A program made the position numbers and the translations under genes. The notes below the pieces were generated by a model. That model saw nothing but the letters and a program-made list of their open reading frames with translations, had not been told where the DNA came from and made no database searches. This document shows, in pieces, positions 36,018 to 44,247 of a stretch of DNA of 64,000 nt; position 1 is the first letter of the stretch; the number at the start of each line of letters is the position of its first letter. Source of the stretch: RBG-16-66-20 sp052386675 (GTDB lineage Bacteria > Pseudomonadota > Gammaproteobacteria > Burkholderiales > SG8-39); the NCBI GenBank assembly GCA_052386675.1, contig JBQTJX010000014.1, positions 1-64,000 of the forward strand, in the 5' to 3' direction.

Positions 36018-37202
36018 TCAGGTCCTCGGCCGGATCATCGGCAGCGCCAGGGCGGCGGCGAGTACCGCAATGGCCGCCGCTGCCGCGAACACCGTCGGCG
36101 ATCTGGTGAACTCCAAGAGCTGACCCCCCAGAGTCAGCCCGACGCCGACGCCAGCGAGCAGTCCCGTCGCCGACCACGTGAACGCCTCGGCGGCGTGCTC
36201 CGGCCGCGAGGTCTTCGCCACCAGCATGGCCTGCATGATCAGCGCCGGCGCCATCACCACGCCGGCGACGACGCAGTAGAGCGCGAACAACCACTCCGGC
36301 AAGCCTATCGCGAGTGGCGCGACGCCCAATCCCATCAAGGCCAATGTCAGCGGGAACTGGCGGTTTAGGGGCATGTGCCAGGTGCGGCTGCCGTAGAACA
36401 GGCCGCCCACGGCGCTGCCAATACTCATGATCCCCAGCAGCACGCCGGCATACGCGGGCATGCCGGCCTCGGCAGCGTGCGCGGTGGCGCCGATCTCGAT
36501 CAGGCCGAAGGCGCTCGCGTAGCAGAGGATGACGATCAACAGGCGTGAGAAGGCGGGTTCGGTGAGCGGACCGAACAGGTTCGCGCTGCGGCTTGGCTCG
36601 ATGCGCCATTGCGTGATGGCGCGCGCGCGCAAGAACAGGATCGGGCCGAGGAAGCCGCAGGCCGCTGCGAACAGGACGGCCATCGAGGGCGAGGAAAAGG
36701 CGACGAACATCGCCACCAGCATCGGACCGGTGATGAAGATGAGTTCGATCAGCACCGACTCCAGCGAATAGGCAGTGGTGAGCTGGACGTCCTCTTTCAG
36801 CTGCTGCTTGAAGAAGGTACGCATGCAGGCGGTGATCGGCGGGAAACTCGCGCCGGATGCGGCTGCGCAGCCGAGCGCGACCCAGAGCGGCGCCTGGATC
36901 GAATAGGCGAGCACAAGACCGACCAGCGCGGACGGAAACGCGAAGGCGCATGCAAGCAGCGTCGGCCGCGGTCCGAAGCGGTCGATTGCGCGCCCGAGCA
37001 GGGGCGCAACGGCCGCGAGCCCAATGACATAGCTCGCACTGGCGATGCCGCCTTGGGCGAACGATCCGGTGACCGATTGCGCGAGCAGCAGGATCGCCAG
37101 GCCCAATATGCCTATCGGCAGCCGCCCGAGAATCGAGGCAAGGATCAGCGAACGCAGGTGCGGGCGCTCAAGCAGCGTTGCATACCGGGACAGGGAAATC
37201 AT
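36018..37202 (-). CDS. MFS transporter
   Basis: The 394-residue protein has twelve predicted membrane segments. A major-facilitator loop LLGRAIDRFGPRPTLL lies between segments 2 and 3, and a second, weaker half-repeat starts near residue 205. The substrate cannot be inferred; the general shape is that of drug/sugar-type exporters of the family. ATG 37202 was chosen because the membrane-proximal N-terminus (ISLSRYATLLERPHLRSLIL) begins here. It diverges from mnmG across the parS-bearing gap. Confidence 0.85.
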   Translation of the reverse strand: MISLSRYATLLERPHLRSLILASILGRLPIGILGLAILLLAQSVTGSFAQGGIASASYVIGLAAVAPLLGRAIDRFGPRPTLLACAFAFPSALVGLVLAYSIQAPLWVALGCAAASGASFPPITACMRTFFKQQLKEDVQLTTAYSLESVLIELIFITGPMLVAMFVAFSSPSMAVLFAAACGFLGPILFLRARAITQWRIEPSRSANLFGPLTEPAFSRLLIVILCYASAFGLIEIGATAHAAEAGMPAYAGVLLGIMSIGSAVGGLFYGSRTWHMPLNRQFPLTLALMGLGVAPLAIGLPEWLFALYCVVAGVVMAPALIMQAMLVAKTSRPEHAAEAFTWSATGLLAGVGVGLTLGGQLLEFTRSPTVFAAAAAIAVLAAALALPMIRPRT

Positions 37203-37265
37203 CAGGTGCGAACCCCGCGGAGGGGGGCGGCGCAAAAGGGCGGCGATTGTCTCACGTCCAACGCT

Positions 37266-37274
37266 TGTGGATAA
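37266..37274 (+). promoter_or_regulatory. Perfect DnaA box upstream of mnmG
   Basis: TGTGGATAA, the reverse complement of TTATCCACA, lies in the 207-bp gap between the MFS gene and mnmG, 38 bp before the first parS site. It may make mnmG transcription respond to DnaA, or be part of a wider origin-region architecture. Confidence 0.65.
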
Positions 37275-37311
37275 GTATTGCTGCAGTGCAACAGGCGTCG
37301 CTGCCTGGAAG

Positions 37312-37325
37312 GTTTCACGTGGAAC
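37312..37325 (+). promoter_or_regulatory. parS centromere site 1
   Basis: GTTTCACGTGGAAC matches the chromosomal parS consensus (TGTTTCACGTGAAACA type) around the invariant CACGTG core, with a mixed left and right arm (TTTC versus GGAA). ParB, encoded 3.4 kb away, is the expected binder. Confidence 0.85.
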
Positions 37326-37360
37326 ATCAAACGGTGCCGCATCCTGGCCGAATCAGGGTG

Positions 37361-37374
37361 GTTCCACGTGGAAC
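37361..37374 (+). promoter_or_regulatory. parS centromere site 2
   Basis: GTTCCACGTGGAAC is a perfect 14-bp palindrome of the parS type, 35 bp beyond site 1 and 35 bp before the mnmG start codon. Both sites lie in the mnmG leader within about 12 kb of the origin candidate. Confidence 0.9.
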
Positions 37375-37409
37375 GCTCACGTATGATTGCGCCTCTTCAG
37401 ATCCTGCCC

Positions 37410-39323
37410 ATGCGATTTCCAGACACCTTCGACGTCATTGTGATCGGCGGCGGCCATGCCGGCACCGAGGCGGCGCTGGCGGCCGCGCGTGCCGGCTCGA
37501 AGACGCTTCTCCTTTCGCACAGCATCGAGACGCTTGGGCAGATGTCCTGCAACCCGTCCATCGGCGGCATCGGCAAGGGGCATCTCGTCAAGGAGGTGGA
37601 CGCCCTGGGCGGCGCCATGGCACTGGCCACAGACGAGGCGGGCATCCAGTTCCGGACCCTCAACTCGTCCAAAGGGCCTGCTGTTCGGGCCACCCGCGCG
37701 CAGGCCGACCGGGTGCTCTATCGCAGGGCGATCCGCAGGCGATTGGAGTATCAGCCCAATCTCACCCTGTTCCAGCAGGCGGTGGACGACATTCTGATAG
37801 AGGGCGGTCGGGCTACCGGGGTCGTGACCCAGCTCGGGATCCGGTTCTGTGGCCGGACCGTGGTCCTGACGGCCGGGACTTTCCTCTCAGGGACAGTCCA
37901 CGTCGGGCTCATGAACACCACCGCAGGACGGGCGGGTGACCCGGCGTCCGTGACTCTGGCCGCCCGGCTCCGGGAATTGAAGTTGCCGGTAGGACGGTTG
38001 AAGACCGGCACCCCGCCCCGGCTGGATGGCAAGACCATCGAATTCAGTCTGCTCGAAGAGCAGCCTGGGGACACGCCCGAACCGGTGTTTTCGTTCCTGG
38101 GCCGGCGCGACATGCACCCGCGGCAATTGCCTTGCTGGGTCACCCATACCAACGCCCGTACGCACGATGTGATCCGCGACGGCTTGGACCGCTCGCCGAT
38201 GTTTACCGGCGTCATAAAAGGAGTCGGGCCGCGCTACTGCCCGTCCATCGAAGACAAAATCCACCGCTTCGCAGGCAAGCAGAGCCACCAGATCTACCTC
38301 GAACCCGAAGGCCTGGACACGAGCGAGATCTACCCCAACGGCATTTCAACCAGCCTGCCATTCGACGTCCAGGTGGATTTGGTGCGATCCATACGGGGCC
38401 TGGAGAACGCGCACATCCTGCGGCCGGGCTACGCCATCGAGTACGACTACTTCGATCCTTGCGAGCTGAAGTCCTCGCTGGAGACCAAGTCCATTCCGGG
38501 TTTGTTCTTTGCCGGCCAGATCAACGGCACCACCGGCTATGAGGAAGCCGCTGCACAAGGCCTGCTGGCGGGGCTGAATGCGGCCCTGCAGGCGAATGGG
38601 CGGGAGCCGTGGTGCCCGGGACGCGAGGAAGCGTACATGGGCGTCCTGATCAGCGACCTTGTCACGCGTGGCGTGTCCGAGCCCTATCGGATGTTCACCA
38701 GCCGAGCCGAGTATCGGCTCATGCTCCGCGAGGACAACGCCGACCTGCGCCTGACGGAAATGGGACGCAAGATGGGTCTTGTGGACGACATGCGCTGGGA
38801 CGCGTTCAATCGCAAGCGCGATGCGATCGCGCGCGAGCGCGAGCGCTTGCGGAGCACCTGGGTCAACCCGAGAACGCTTCCGCCAGAGGTGGCCGAGCGC
38901 CTCCTGGGCCAGGCCATCGAACATGAGTACAGCCTCGAGAGTTTGCTGCGCAGACCGAATGTGAGTTACCACACACTTAACGAATTGGCGGCATCTTCAA
39001 AGGGCGTAGTAGATCAGGTGGTAGCCGAGCAGGTGGAGATTCAGACAAAGTACGAAGGCTATATCGCCCGACAGCGGGATGAGGTCGCGCGCCGCGCCGC
39101 ACAAGACTCCCTGCGCTTGTCGGCCGACTTCGACTATGCGTCGGTGCGAGGGCTATCAGTAGAAGTGCGCCAGAAGCTAGCGCACTTTCGCCCCGAAACT
39201 ATCGGTCATGCGACGCGCATTTCCGGCATCACGCCCGCAGCGATCGCGCTGTTGCTGGTGCACCTGAAGCGCACCGGGGCCGGCGCCTCGCGCCGTGCCT
39301 CGCCCGAGCAATCCGCCGCATGA
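37410..39323 (+). CDS. mnmG: tRNA uridine-5-carboxymethylaminomethyl synthesis enzyme MnmG (GidA)
   Basis: This FAD/NADH enzyme works with MnmE on the wobble uridine of tRNA. The 637-residue protein has the dinucleotide motif DVIVIGGGHAGTEAALAAAR near its start, the GidA signatures SCNPSIGGIGKGHLVKE and GQINGTTGYEEAAAQG, and the helical C-terminal domain that binds MnmE. ATG 37410 gives the family N-terminus; the longer frame upstream runs through both parS sites. Its stop overlaps the rsmG start by 4 bases. Confidence 0.97.
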   Translation: MRFPDTFDVIVIGGGHAGTEAALAAARAGSKTLLLSHSIETLGQMSCNPSIGGIGKGHLVKEVDALGGAMALATDEAGIQFRTLNSSKGPAVRATRAQADRVLYRRAIRRRLEYQPNLTLFQQAVDDILIEGGRATGVVTQLGIRFCGRTVVLTAGTFLSGTVHVGLMNTTAGRAGDPASVTLAARLRELKLPVGRLKTGTPPRLDGKTIEFSLLEEQPGDTPEPVFSFLGRRDMHPRQLPCWVTHTNARTHDVIRDGLDRSPMFTGVIKGVGPRYCPSIEDKIHRFAGKQSHQIYLEPEGLDTSEIYPNGISTSLPFDVQVDLVRSIRGLENAHILRPGYAIEYDYFDPCELKSSLETKSIPGLFFAGQINGTTGYEEAAAQGLLAGLNAALQANGREPWCPGREEAYMGVLISDLVTRGVSEPYRMFTSRAEYRLMLREDNADLRLTEMGRKMGLVDDMRWDAFNRKRDAIARERERLRSTWVNPRTLPPEVAERLLGQAIEHEYSLESLLRRPNVSYHTLNELAASSKGVVDQVVAEQVEIQTKYEGYIARQRDEVARRAAQDSLRLSADFDYASVRGLSVEVRQKLAHFRPETIGHATRISGITPAAIALLLVHLKRTGAGASRRASPEQSAA

Positions 39324-39955
39324 CGCCGCAGGCTGCGCTGTTGAGCGGGCTGTCGGAACTCGCGCCGAGACTCGTCGCGCCGCTGCCGGAAAGCGCGCCA
39401 GCCAAGCTCATGGCCTACCTCGAACTGCTCGCAAAGTGGAACCGCACGCACAACCTGACCGCGATCCGCGACCCTCTGCGCTCCGTGAGCCATCACCTGC
39501 TGGACAGCCTCGTCGTCCTTCCTGAGTTGCCGCCTGGCGCGCTCGCCGATGTTGGCGCCGGTGGCGGATTGCCGGGCATTCCGATCGCCATCGCCGAGCC
39601 CGCGCGCCGCGTGGCACTGAACGACGCCAACCAGAAGAAGGGCGCCTTCCTGCGCCAGGCGGTGATCGAGTTGGGCCTGGCCAACGCCGAAGTGCACGTC
39701 GGCCGCGTGGAAGAGTGGACTCCGTTCGAGCGTTTCGCGGTCGTGATCTCTCGCGGCTTGTCGGAATTGGGGCAATTCATCGTCTCCTGCAGGCACCTCG
39801 TCGCCCCCGGAGGCGTGCTCGCGGCAATGAAGGGCGTGCACCCGGAAGCAGAACTTGCCGCAGTGAACGGCTGCGATTGCAGTGATGTGCGCAGGCTCCG
39901 TGTTCCCATGCTCGATGAAGCGCGCCACCTGGTTCTTTGCAGGCCGGGCGGCTGA
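39320..39955 (+). CDS. rsmG: 16S rRNA (guanine-527) N7-methyltransferase
   Basis: The 211-residue GidB/RsmG methylates G527 of 16S rRNA. The conserved KWNRTHNLTAIRDP segment, HHLLDSL, and SAM-binding LADVGAGGGLPGIPIAI are all present. It sits between mnmG (4-base overlap) and parA (2-base gap), the standard order in many bacteria. Confidence 0.95.
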   Translation: MTPQAALLSGLSELAPRLVAPLPESAPAKLMAYLELLAKWNRTHNLTAIRDPLRSVSHHLLDSLVVLPELPPGALADVGAGGGLPGIPIAIAEPARRVALNDANQKKGAFLRQAVIELGLANAEVHVGRVEEWTPFERFAVVISRGLSELGQFIVSCRHLVAPGGVLAAMKGVHPEAELAAVNGCDCSDVRRLRVPMLDEARHLVLCRPGG

Positions 39956-39957
39956 CC

Positions 39958-40722
39958 GTGGCGCGCATCATCGCGGTGGCGAACCAGAAGGGCGGCGTGG
40001 GCAAGACGACGACCAGTGTCAACCTCGCTGCGGGTCTGGCCAAGTCTGGCAAGCGGGTGCTGCTGGTGGACCTGGATCCGCAGGCCAATGCCACCATGGG
40101 CAGCGGCGTGGACAAACGCGCGCTCCAGCGCACCGTGTACCACGTGCTGCTCGGATTGGGCGAGATCGCCGGCATTCGCGTCCGCGCGGAGAACTCCGGA
40201 TACGACCTGATCCCGGCCAACCGCGAGTTGGCCGGCGCCGAAGTGGAGCTGGTGGACCTGCCCAACCGCGAAGGCCGCCTGCGCGCCGCGCTGGCGACCG
40301 TGGAGCGCGAGTACGAGTACATCCTTATCGACTGTCCGCCGTCGCTCAGTCTTCTGACGGTGAATGCCTTCGTAGCCGCAGCGGAAGTGCTGATTCCGAT
40401 GCAGTGCGAGTATTACGCGCTGGAAGGCCTGTCGGACCTGGTCGGCACCATCAAGCGCGTGCGCGGCAATCTCAATCCGCGCCTGGAAATCGCTGGCCTG
40501 CTGCGCACCATGTTCGACCCGCGCAACACGCTCGCGCACCAGGTTTCGCAGCAGCTCGAGCAGTATTTCGGCGACAAGGTCTACCGCACAGTCGTGCCTC
40601 GCAATGTGCGCCTAGCCGAGGCGCCCAGCTACGGCGCTCCGGCGGTGATCTGGGACCAGGCGTCGAAGGGTGCGCAGGCCTACCTCGCGCTGACGGGCGA
40701 GATTATCGGGAGGGCCGGATGA
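39958..40722 (+). CDS. parA: Chromosome partitioning ATPase ParA (Soj)
   Basis: The 254-residue deviant Walker-type ATPase moves the ParB-parS complex along the nucleoid. The P-loop ANQKGGVGKTTTSVNLA with its signature lysine, DLDPQANAT and DCPPSLSLLTVNA identify it. GTG 39958 gives the classic ARIIAVANQKGG N-terminus; an in-frame upstream start would overlap rsmG. Its stop overlaps parB. Confidence 0.96.
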   Translation: MARIIAVANQKGGVGKTTTSVNLAAGLAKSGKRVLLVDLDPQANATMGSGVDKRALQRTVYHVLLGLGEIAGIRVRAENSGYDLIPANRELAGAEVELVDLPNREGRLRAALATVEREYEYILIDCPPSLSLLTVNAFVAAAEVLIPMQCEYYALEGLSDLVGTIKRVRGNLNPRLEIAGLLRTMFDPRNTLAHQVSQQLEQYFGDKVYRTVVPRNVRLAEAPSYGAPAVIWDQASKGAQAYLALTGEIIGRAG

Positions 40723-41585
40723 GCACGAGACAAAAGGGACTCGGGCGAGGCTTGGACGCGTTGCTGGGCGCCGACACTGGCGCGAACGCGAGCAGGCGCA
40801 AGGATGAGGTAGGGACACTCGCCGTGCACGCAATCCAGCCGGGCAAGTACCAGCCGCGGACGAAAATGGGCGAAGCCTCGCTCAATGAGCTCGCGGCCTC
40901 GATCCGGGCACAAGGCCTGATGCAGCCGCTGCTGGTGCGTCCGATCGCTGGTGGCCGGCATGAAATCATCGCCGGGGAGCGTCGCTGGCGCGCCGCGCAG
41001 TTGGCCGGGTTGAGCGAGGTGCCGGTGCTGATCCGGGAGGTGCCCGACGAGGCCGCGCTGGCCATGTCCCTGATCGAGAACATTCAGCGCGAAGACCTCA
41101 ATCCCATGGAGGAGGCCGCCGGCCTGCAGCGCCTTGTGGACGAGTTTCACATGACCCACGAGCGTGCCGCGGACGCCGTGGGCCGCTCGCGCAGCGCCAC
41201 GACCAACCTGCTGCGCCTGCTGAGGCTGGCGAGGCCGGTGCAGGGAATGCTGATGCAGGGACAGCTGGAAATGGGACATGCGCGCGCGCTGTTGTCTCTG
41301 GACCCCGCGCGGCAGATCGAAGCCGCAAACCGCATCGCGGCACGCGGCCTTTCGGTGCGCGAGGCCGAGGCCCTCGCCGGTCACATGGCGCGTGGCCCCG
41401 TGTCGGTCCGGCGCAAGGCTGGCGGCGGTCGCGGCGACCGGGACCTGAAGCGCCTGGAAGAGGACGTGTCGGGGAGCCTGGGGACCACTGTGGAAATTCA
41501 CCCGGGTCGCAACGGCGGCGGTAGGGTCGTCCTGCACTATTCGGGGCTTGATCATCTTGACCAGTTGCTGAAGAAGTTGCGCTGA
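40719..41585 (+). CDS. parB: Chromosome partitioning protein ParB
   Basis: The 288-residue ParB binds parS and spreads as a CTP-dependent clamp. Visible parts are the N-terminal KGLGRGLDALLG ParA-contact motif, the CTPase region with ENIQREDLNPMEEA and GERRWRA, the parS-reading HTH (THERAADAVGRSRSATTNLLR) and a C-terminal dimerisation domain. ATG 40719 overlaps the parA stop. Two parS sites lie upstream of mnmG. Confidence 0.97.
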   Translation: MSTRQKGLGRGLDALLGADTGANASRRKDEVGTLAVHAIQPGKYQPRTKMGEASLNELAASIRAQGLMQPLLVRPIAGGRHEIIAGERRWRAAQLAGLSEVPVLIREVPDEAALAMSLIENIQREDLNPMEEAAGLQRLVDEFHMTHERAADAVGRSRSATTNLLRLLRLARPVQGMLMQGQLEMGHARALLSLDPARQIEAANRIAARGLSVREAEALAGHMARGPVSVRRKAGGGRGDRDLKRLEEDVSGSLGTTVEIHPGRNGGGRVVLHYSGLDHLDQLLKKLR

Positions 41586-41617
41586 GCGAACGCGCACCTT
41601 TTTTGCATCGCAACACG

Positions 41618-41647
41618 TTGACCCGAAGTGCGTGAAGCAAATATAAT
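41618..41647 (+). promoter_or_regulatory. Promoter of the ATP synthase operon
   Basis: TTGACC (41618-41623), an 18-bp spacer and a perfect TATAAT (41642-41647). Transcription would begin near 41654, which is inside the atpI frame if that starts at GTG 41628; see the finding on this conflict. Confidence 0.65.
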
Positions 41648-42023
41648 CCCGCCGCTTCGCACCGTACTTCGGTGGCAATTGATCGCCACTGCCGCCCTGA
41701 CGCTATTGGCCGGGGTTCTGGCCGGCGCGCACGGCGCAGTTTCCGCAGCCTTGGGTGGCGCGGTCAGCGTCGGGGCCGGGTGGGCGTCGGCGAGGGTGGC
41801 GTCGGGTAAGTCAGGCAGCAAGTCGGCCTCCGCAGTGGGGGTTCTGGTCATCGCGTTGAAGGCCGAGGGCGTGAAGCTTGGCGTGATCGCGGTCCTGCTG
41901 TGGCTGGTACTGGCCTTCTACCCGGATGTCGTGGCGACGGCGTTCCTCGGGTCCTTCATGGCGACGGTCCTGATTTTTTCGATGGCCCTTTTTGTGCGTG
42001 AACACAACCAGTCCGGATCCTGA
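41628..42023 (+). CDS. atpI: ATP synthase protein I (AtpI)
   Basis: This small membrane protein helps assemble the c-ring of the ATP synthase. The 131-residue frame has about four membrane segments and the AtpI pattern of Ala/Gly-rich helices around LGGAVSVGAGWASARV and FLGSFMATVLIFSMALFVREH. GTG 41628 is the only start that keeps the family-like RTVLRWQL segment. TTG 41679 would place initiation after the TATAAT promoter but removes 17 residues. It begins the atpIBEFHAGDC order. Confidence 0.75.
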   Translation: MREANIIPPLRTVLRWQLIATAALTLLAGVLAGAHGAVSAALGGAVSVGAGWASARVASGKSGSKSASAVGVLVIALKAEGVKLGVIAVLLWLVLAFYPDVVATAFLGSFMATVLIFSMALFVREHNQSGS

Positions 42024-42028
42024 TCCCG

Positions 42029-42835
42029 ATGGCCGCAGGTAAAGAATTCAATGCCACCGAGTACATCGGTCACCACCTGACCCATGACGTGCGCCCGTTC
42101 CTGGGCGACGGCGGCTTCTGGTCGCTGCACCTGGACTCGGTGCTGGTCTCGGTGCTGCTCGGCTTCGTCGGCATCGGCTTCCTGTGGTGGGTGGTGCGAG
42201 GCGCCACCTCCGGCGTGCCTAACAAGCGCCAGGCCTTCGTCGAGTTGCTGGTGGGCTTCGTGGACGACCAGGCCAAGGGTATCTTCCGTCACGGCGACCG
42301 CAACGCATTCGTCGCCCCGGCCGCGCTAACCGTGTTCGTCTGGGTGCTGTTGATGAACTCGATGGACTTCCTGCCCGTGGACATCGTCGCCATGGTCACG
42401 CACAACATTTCCGAGCACGGTTTCCGCATCGTGCCTACCGCGGACATCAACACGACCTTCGCGCTCGCCCTGTCGGTGTGGATCCTGATGCTGGTGTTCT
42501 CGGTCCAGGCCAAGGGCTTCGGCGGCTTCCTGCATGAAATCTTCTGCTCCCCCTTCGGCGCAAAGCTGTTCCCCCTCAATGTGCTGTTCAACGCCATCGA
42601 GTACCTGTCCAAGCCGCTGTCGCACTCGCTGCGGCTCTACGGCAACATGTATGCGGGCGAGATCATCTTCCTGCTGCTTTGGCTGCTGGCCGCGGCCGGT
42701 CTGGGCTGGGCGGGCCTCGCGTTCCTGTTGGGCCTTGGCTGGGCCATCTTCCATATCCTGATCGTCGCCCTGCAGGCCTACGTCTTCATGATGCTGACCA
42801 TCGTCTACTTCTCGATGGCACACGAGCACCACTAA
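42029..42835 (+). CDS. atpB: ATP synthase subunit a
   Basis: The Fo proton-channel subunit, 268 residues and five to six membrane segments. The essential arginine lies in SHSLRLYGNMYAGEI, and the C-terminal helix has ALQAYVFMMLTIVY. The N-terminal extension (about residues 1-30) is the hydrophilic type seen in betaproteobacteria. Five bases separate it from atpI. Confidence 0.97.
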   Translation: MAAGKEFNATEYIGHHLTHDVRPFLGDGGFWSLHLDSVLVSVLLGFVGIGFLWWVVRGATSGVPNKRQAFVELLVGFVDDQAKGIFRHGDRNAFVAPAALTVFVWVLLMNSMDFLPVDIVAMVTHNISEHGFRIVPTADINTTFALALSVWILMLVFSVQAKGFGGFLHEIFCSPFGAKLFPLNVLFNAIEYLSKPLSHSLRLYGNMYAGEIIFLLLWLLAAAGLGWAGLAFLLGLGWAIFHILIVALQAYVFMMLTIVYFSMAHEHH

Positions 42836-42869
42836 CCACCCCCCTTTTTCGCACAGAGAGGAAGCCGCA

Positions 42870-43142
42870 ATGGAAAAACTGCAAATGATCGCCATGGTCC
42901 AGGCCTACACCGGGATCGGCATCGGCCTGATGATCGGCCTGGGGGCGCTCGGCGCCTGCGTCGGCGTCGGCATCATGTGCTCGCGCTTCCTGGAAGCCGC
43001 GGCACGCCAGCCCGAGCTGACCGATTCGCTGCAGGCCAAGGTGTTCCTGCTGCTGGGCCTGATCGACGCGTCCTTCATCATCGGCGTTGGCCTCGCGCTG
43101 TGGTTCGCCACCGGCAACCCGCTGCTCGCGAGGCTCGGCTAA
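42870..43142 (+). CDS. atpE: ATP synthase subunit c
   Basis: The 90-residue ring subunit forms two membrane helices joined by the polar loop ARQPEL. The proton-carrying residue is Asp66 in LLGLIDASFIIG, with no sign of the sodium-binding set. GAGAGGAAG lies upstream of ATG 42870. Good match to the usual 75-90 residues. Confidence 0.96.
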   Translation: MEKLQMIAMVQAYTGIGIGLMIGLGALGACVGVGIMCSRFLEAAARQPELTDSLQAKVFLLLGLIDASFIIGVGLALWFATGNPLLARLG

Positions 43143-43167
43143 GGCATCTCGCCCCGCGGGAGGACGC

Positions 43168-43638
43168 ATGAATTTCAATCTCACGCTCATCACCCAGGCG
43201 ATCGTCTTCGCCGCCTTCATCTGGTTCACGGTCAGGTTCGTGTGGCCGCCGCTGTTGCGCGCCATAGAGGCGCGCCAGAAGCAGATCGCCGACGGCCTCG
43301 CTGCCGCCGAGCAGGGCAAGAAATCACTGGAGATCTCGAGCAAGCAGGCCGACCAGGCGATCGCGGAGGCGCGCGCGCGCGCGGCCGAGATCATTGCGCA
43401 GGCCGAGCGCAGAGACGCGCAGATGGTCGAGGCGGCTAAGGTTGCCGCCAAGTCCGAAGGCGATCGCGAGAAGGCCGCCGCCAAGGCCGACATACAGCAG
43501 GAAGCGCAGCGCGCGCGCGAGCAGTTGCGCGAACAGGTTGCCGCACTCGCGGTGGCTGGCGCCGAGAAGATCCTGCGCCGCGAGGTGGATGCCAAGGCGC
43601 ACGCCGAGCTCCTCGACGGGATCAAGAAGCAGCTCTGA
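43168..43638 (+). CDS. atpF: ATP synthase subunit b
   Basis: The 156-residue peripheral stalk subunit has one N-terminal membrane helix (TLITQAIVFAAFIWFTVRF) and a long charged coiled coil up to the end. ATG 43168, with GGGAGGA six bases before it, was chosen over the longer frame that overlaps atpE. Confidence 0.96.
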   Translation: MNFNLTLITQAIVFAAFIWFTVRFVWPPLLRAIEARQKQIADGLAAAEQGKKSLEISSKQADQAIAEARARAAEIIAQAERRDAQMVEAAKVAAKSEGDREKAAAKADIQQEAQRAREQLREQVAALAVAGAEKILRREVDAKAHAELLDGIKKQL

Positions 43639-43661
43639 CAGAGAAACCCGGCGGAAATCCC

Positions 43662-44198
43662 TTGGCTGAACCCTCCACTATCGCCCGCCCGTACGCGGAA
43701 GCTGCCTTCCGGCTCGCGGACGCGCAAGGCAAGCTCGCGGACTGGTCGGCGACGCTGTCGAACCTCGCCGCGGTCGCGGCCGACGCCCGGGTGCGCGCGG
43801 CGATCGGCGACCCGAATGTCCCCGCCGCGAAGGTCGCCGGAATGCTCATTTCCATCCTCTCCGGGAAGCTCTCCAGCGAGGCGGACAACTTCGTGCGCGT
43901 GCTGGCCGAGAATGGCCGGCTCGAGGTGCTCTCCGAGATCCGCACCCAGTACGAGGCGCTGAAGAACGAGCGCGAAGGCCTGGTCGAGGCCGAGATCACC
44001 AGCGCGTTCGACATGGACCAGGCGCAGCTGGCCGACCTGGTGTCGCGACTGGAGAAGAAAACCGGCCGCAAGGTGAAGGCGCGCGTCAGCGTGGACAAGT
44101 CCCTCATCGGCGGGGTGAAGATCGCCATCGGCGACAAGGTCATCGACGGTTCCGCGCGCGCGCAACTTGCCGCGCTCGAGACCGCGCTTAAAGCATAG
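43662..44198 (+). CDS. atpH: ATP synthase subunit delta
   Basis: The 178-residue subunit links F1 to the b stalk. TIARPYAEAAFRLA at the N-terminus and the C-terminal DKSLIGGVKIAIGDKVIDGS are characteristic. The start codon is TTG 43662, needed to keep the conserved N-terminus (AEPSTIARPYA). Confidence 0.95.
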   Translation: MAEPSTIARPYAEAAFRLADAQGKLADWSATLSNLAAVAADARVRAAIGDPNVPAAKVAGMLISILSGKLSSEADNFVRVLAENGRLEVLSEIRTQYEALKNEREGLVEAEITSAFDMDQAQLADLVSRLEKKTGRKVKARVSVDKSLIGGVKIAIGDKVIDGSARAQLAALETALKA

Positions 44199-44247
44199 AC
44201 GCAGGCAAATACGCAGGCATAGAAGGCAGGACGCTTAAGGAGCAGTC

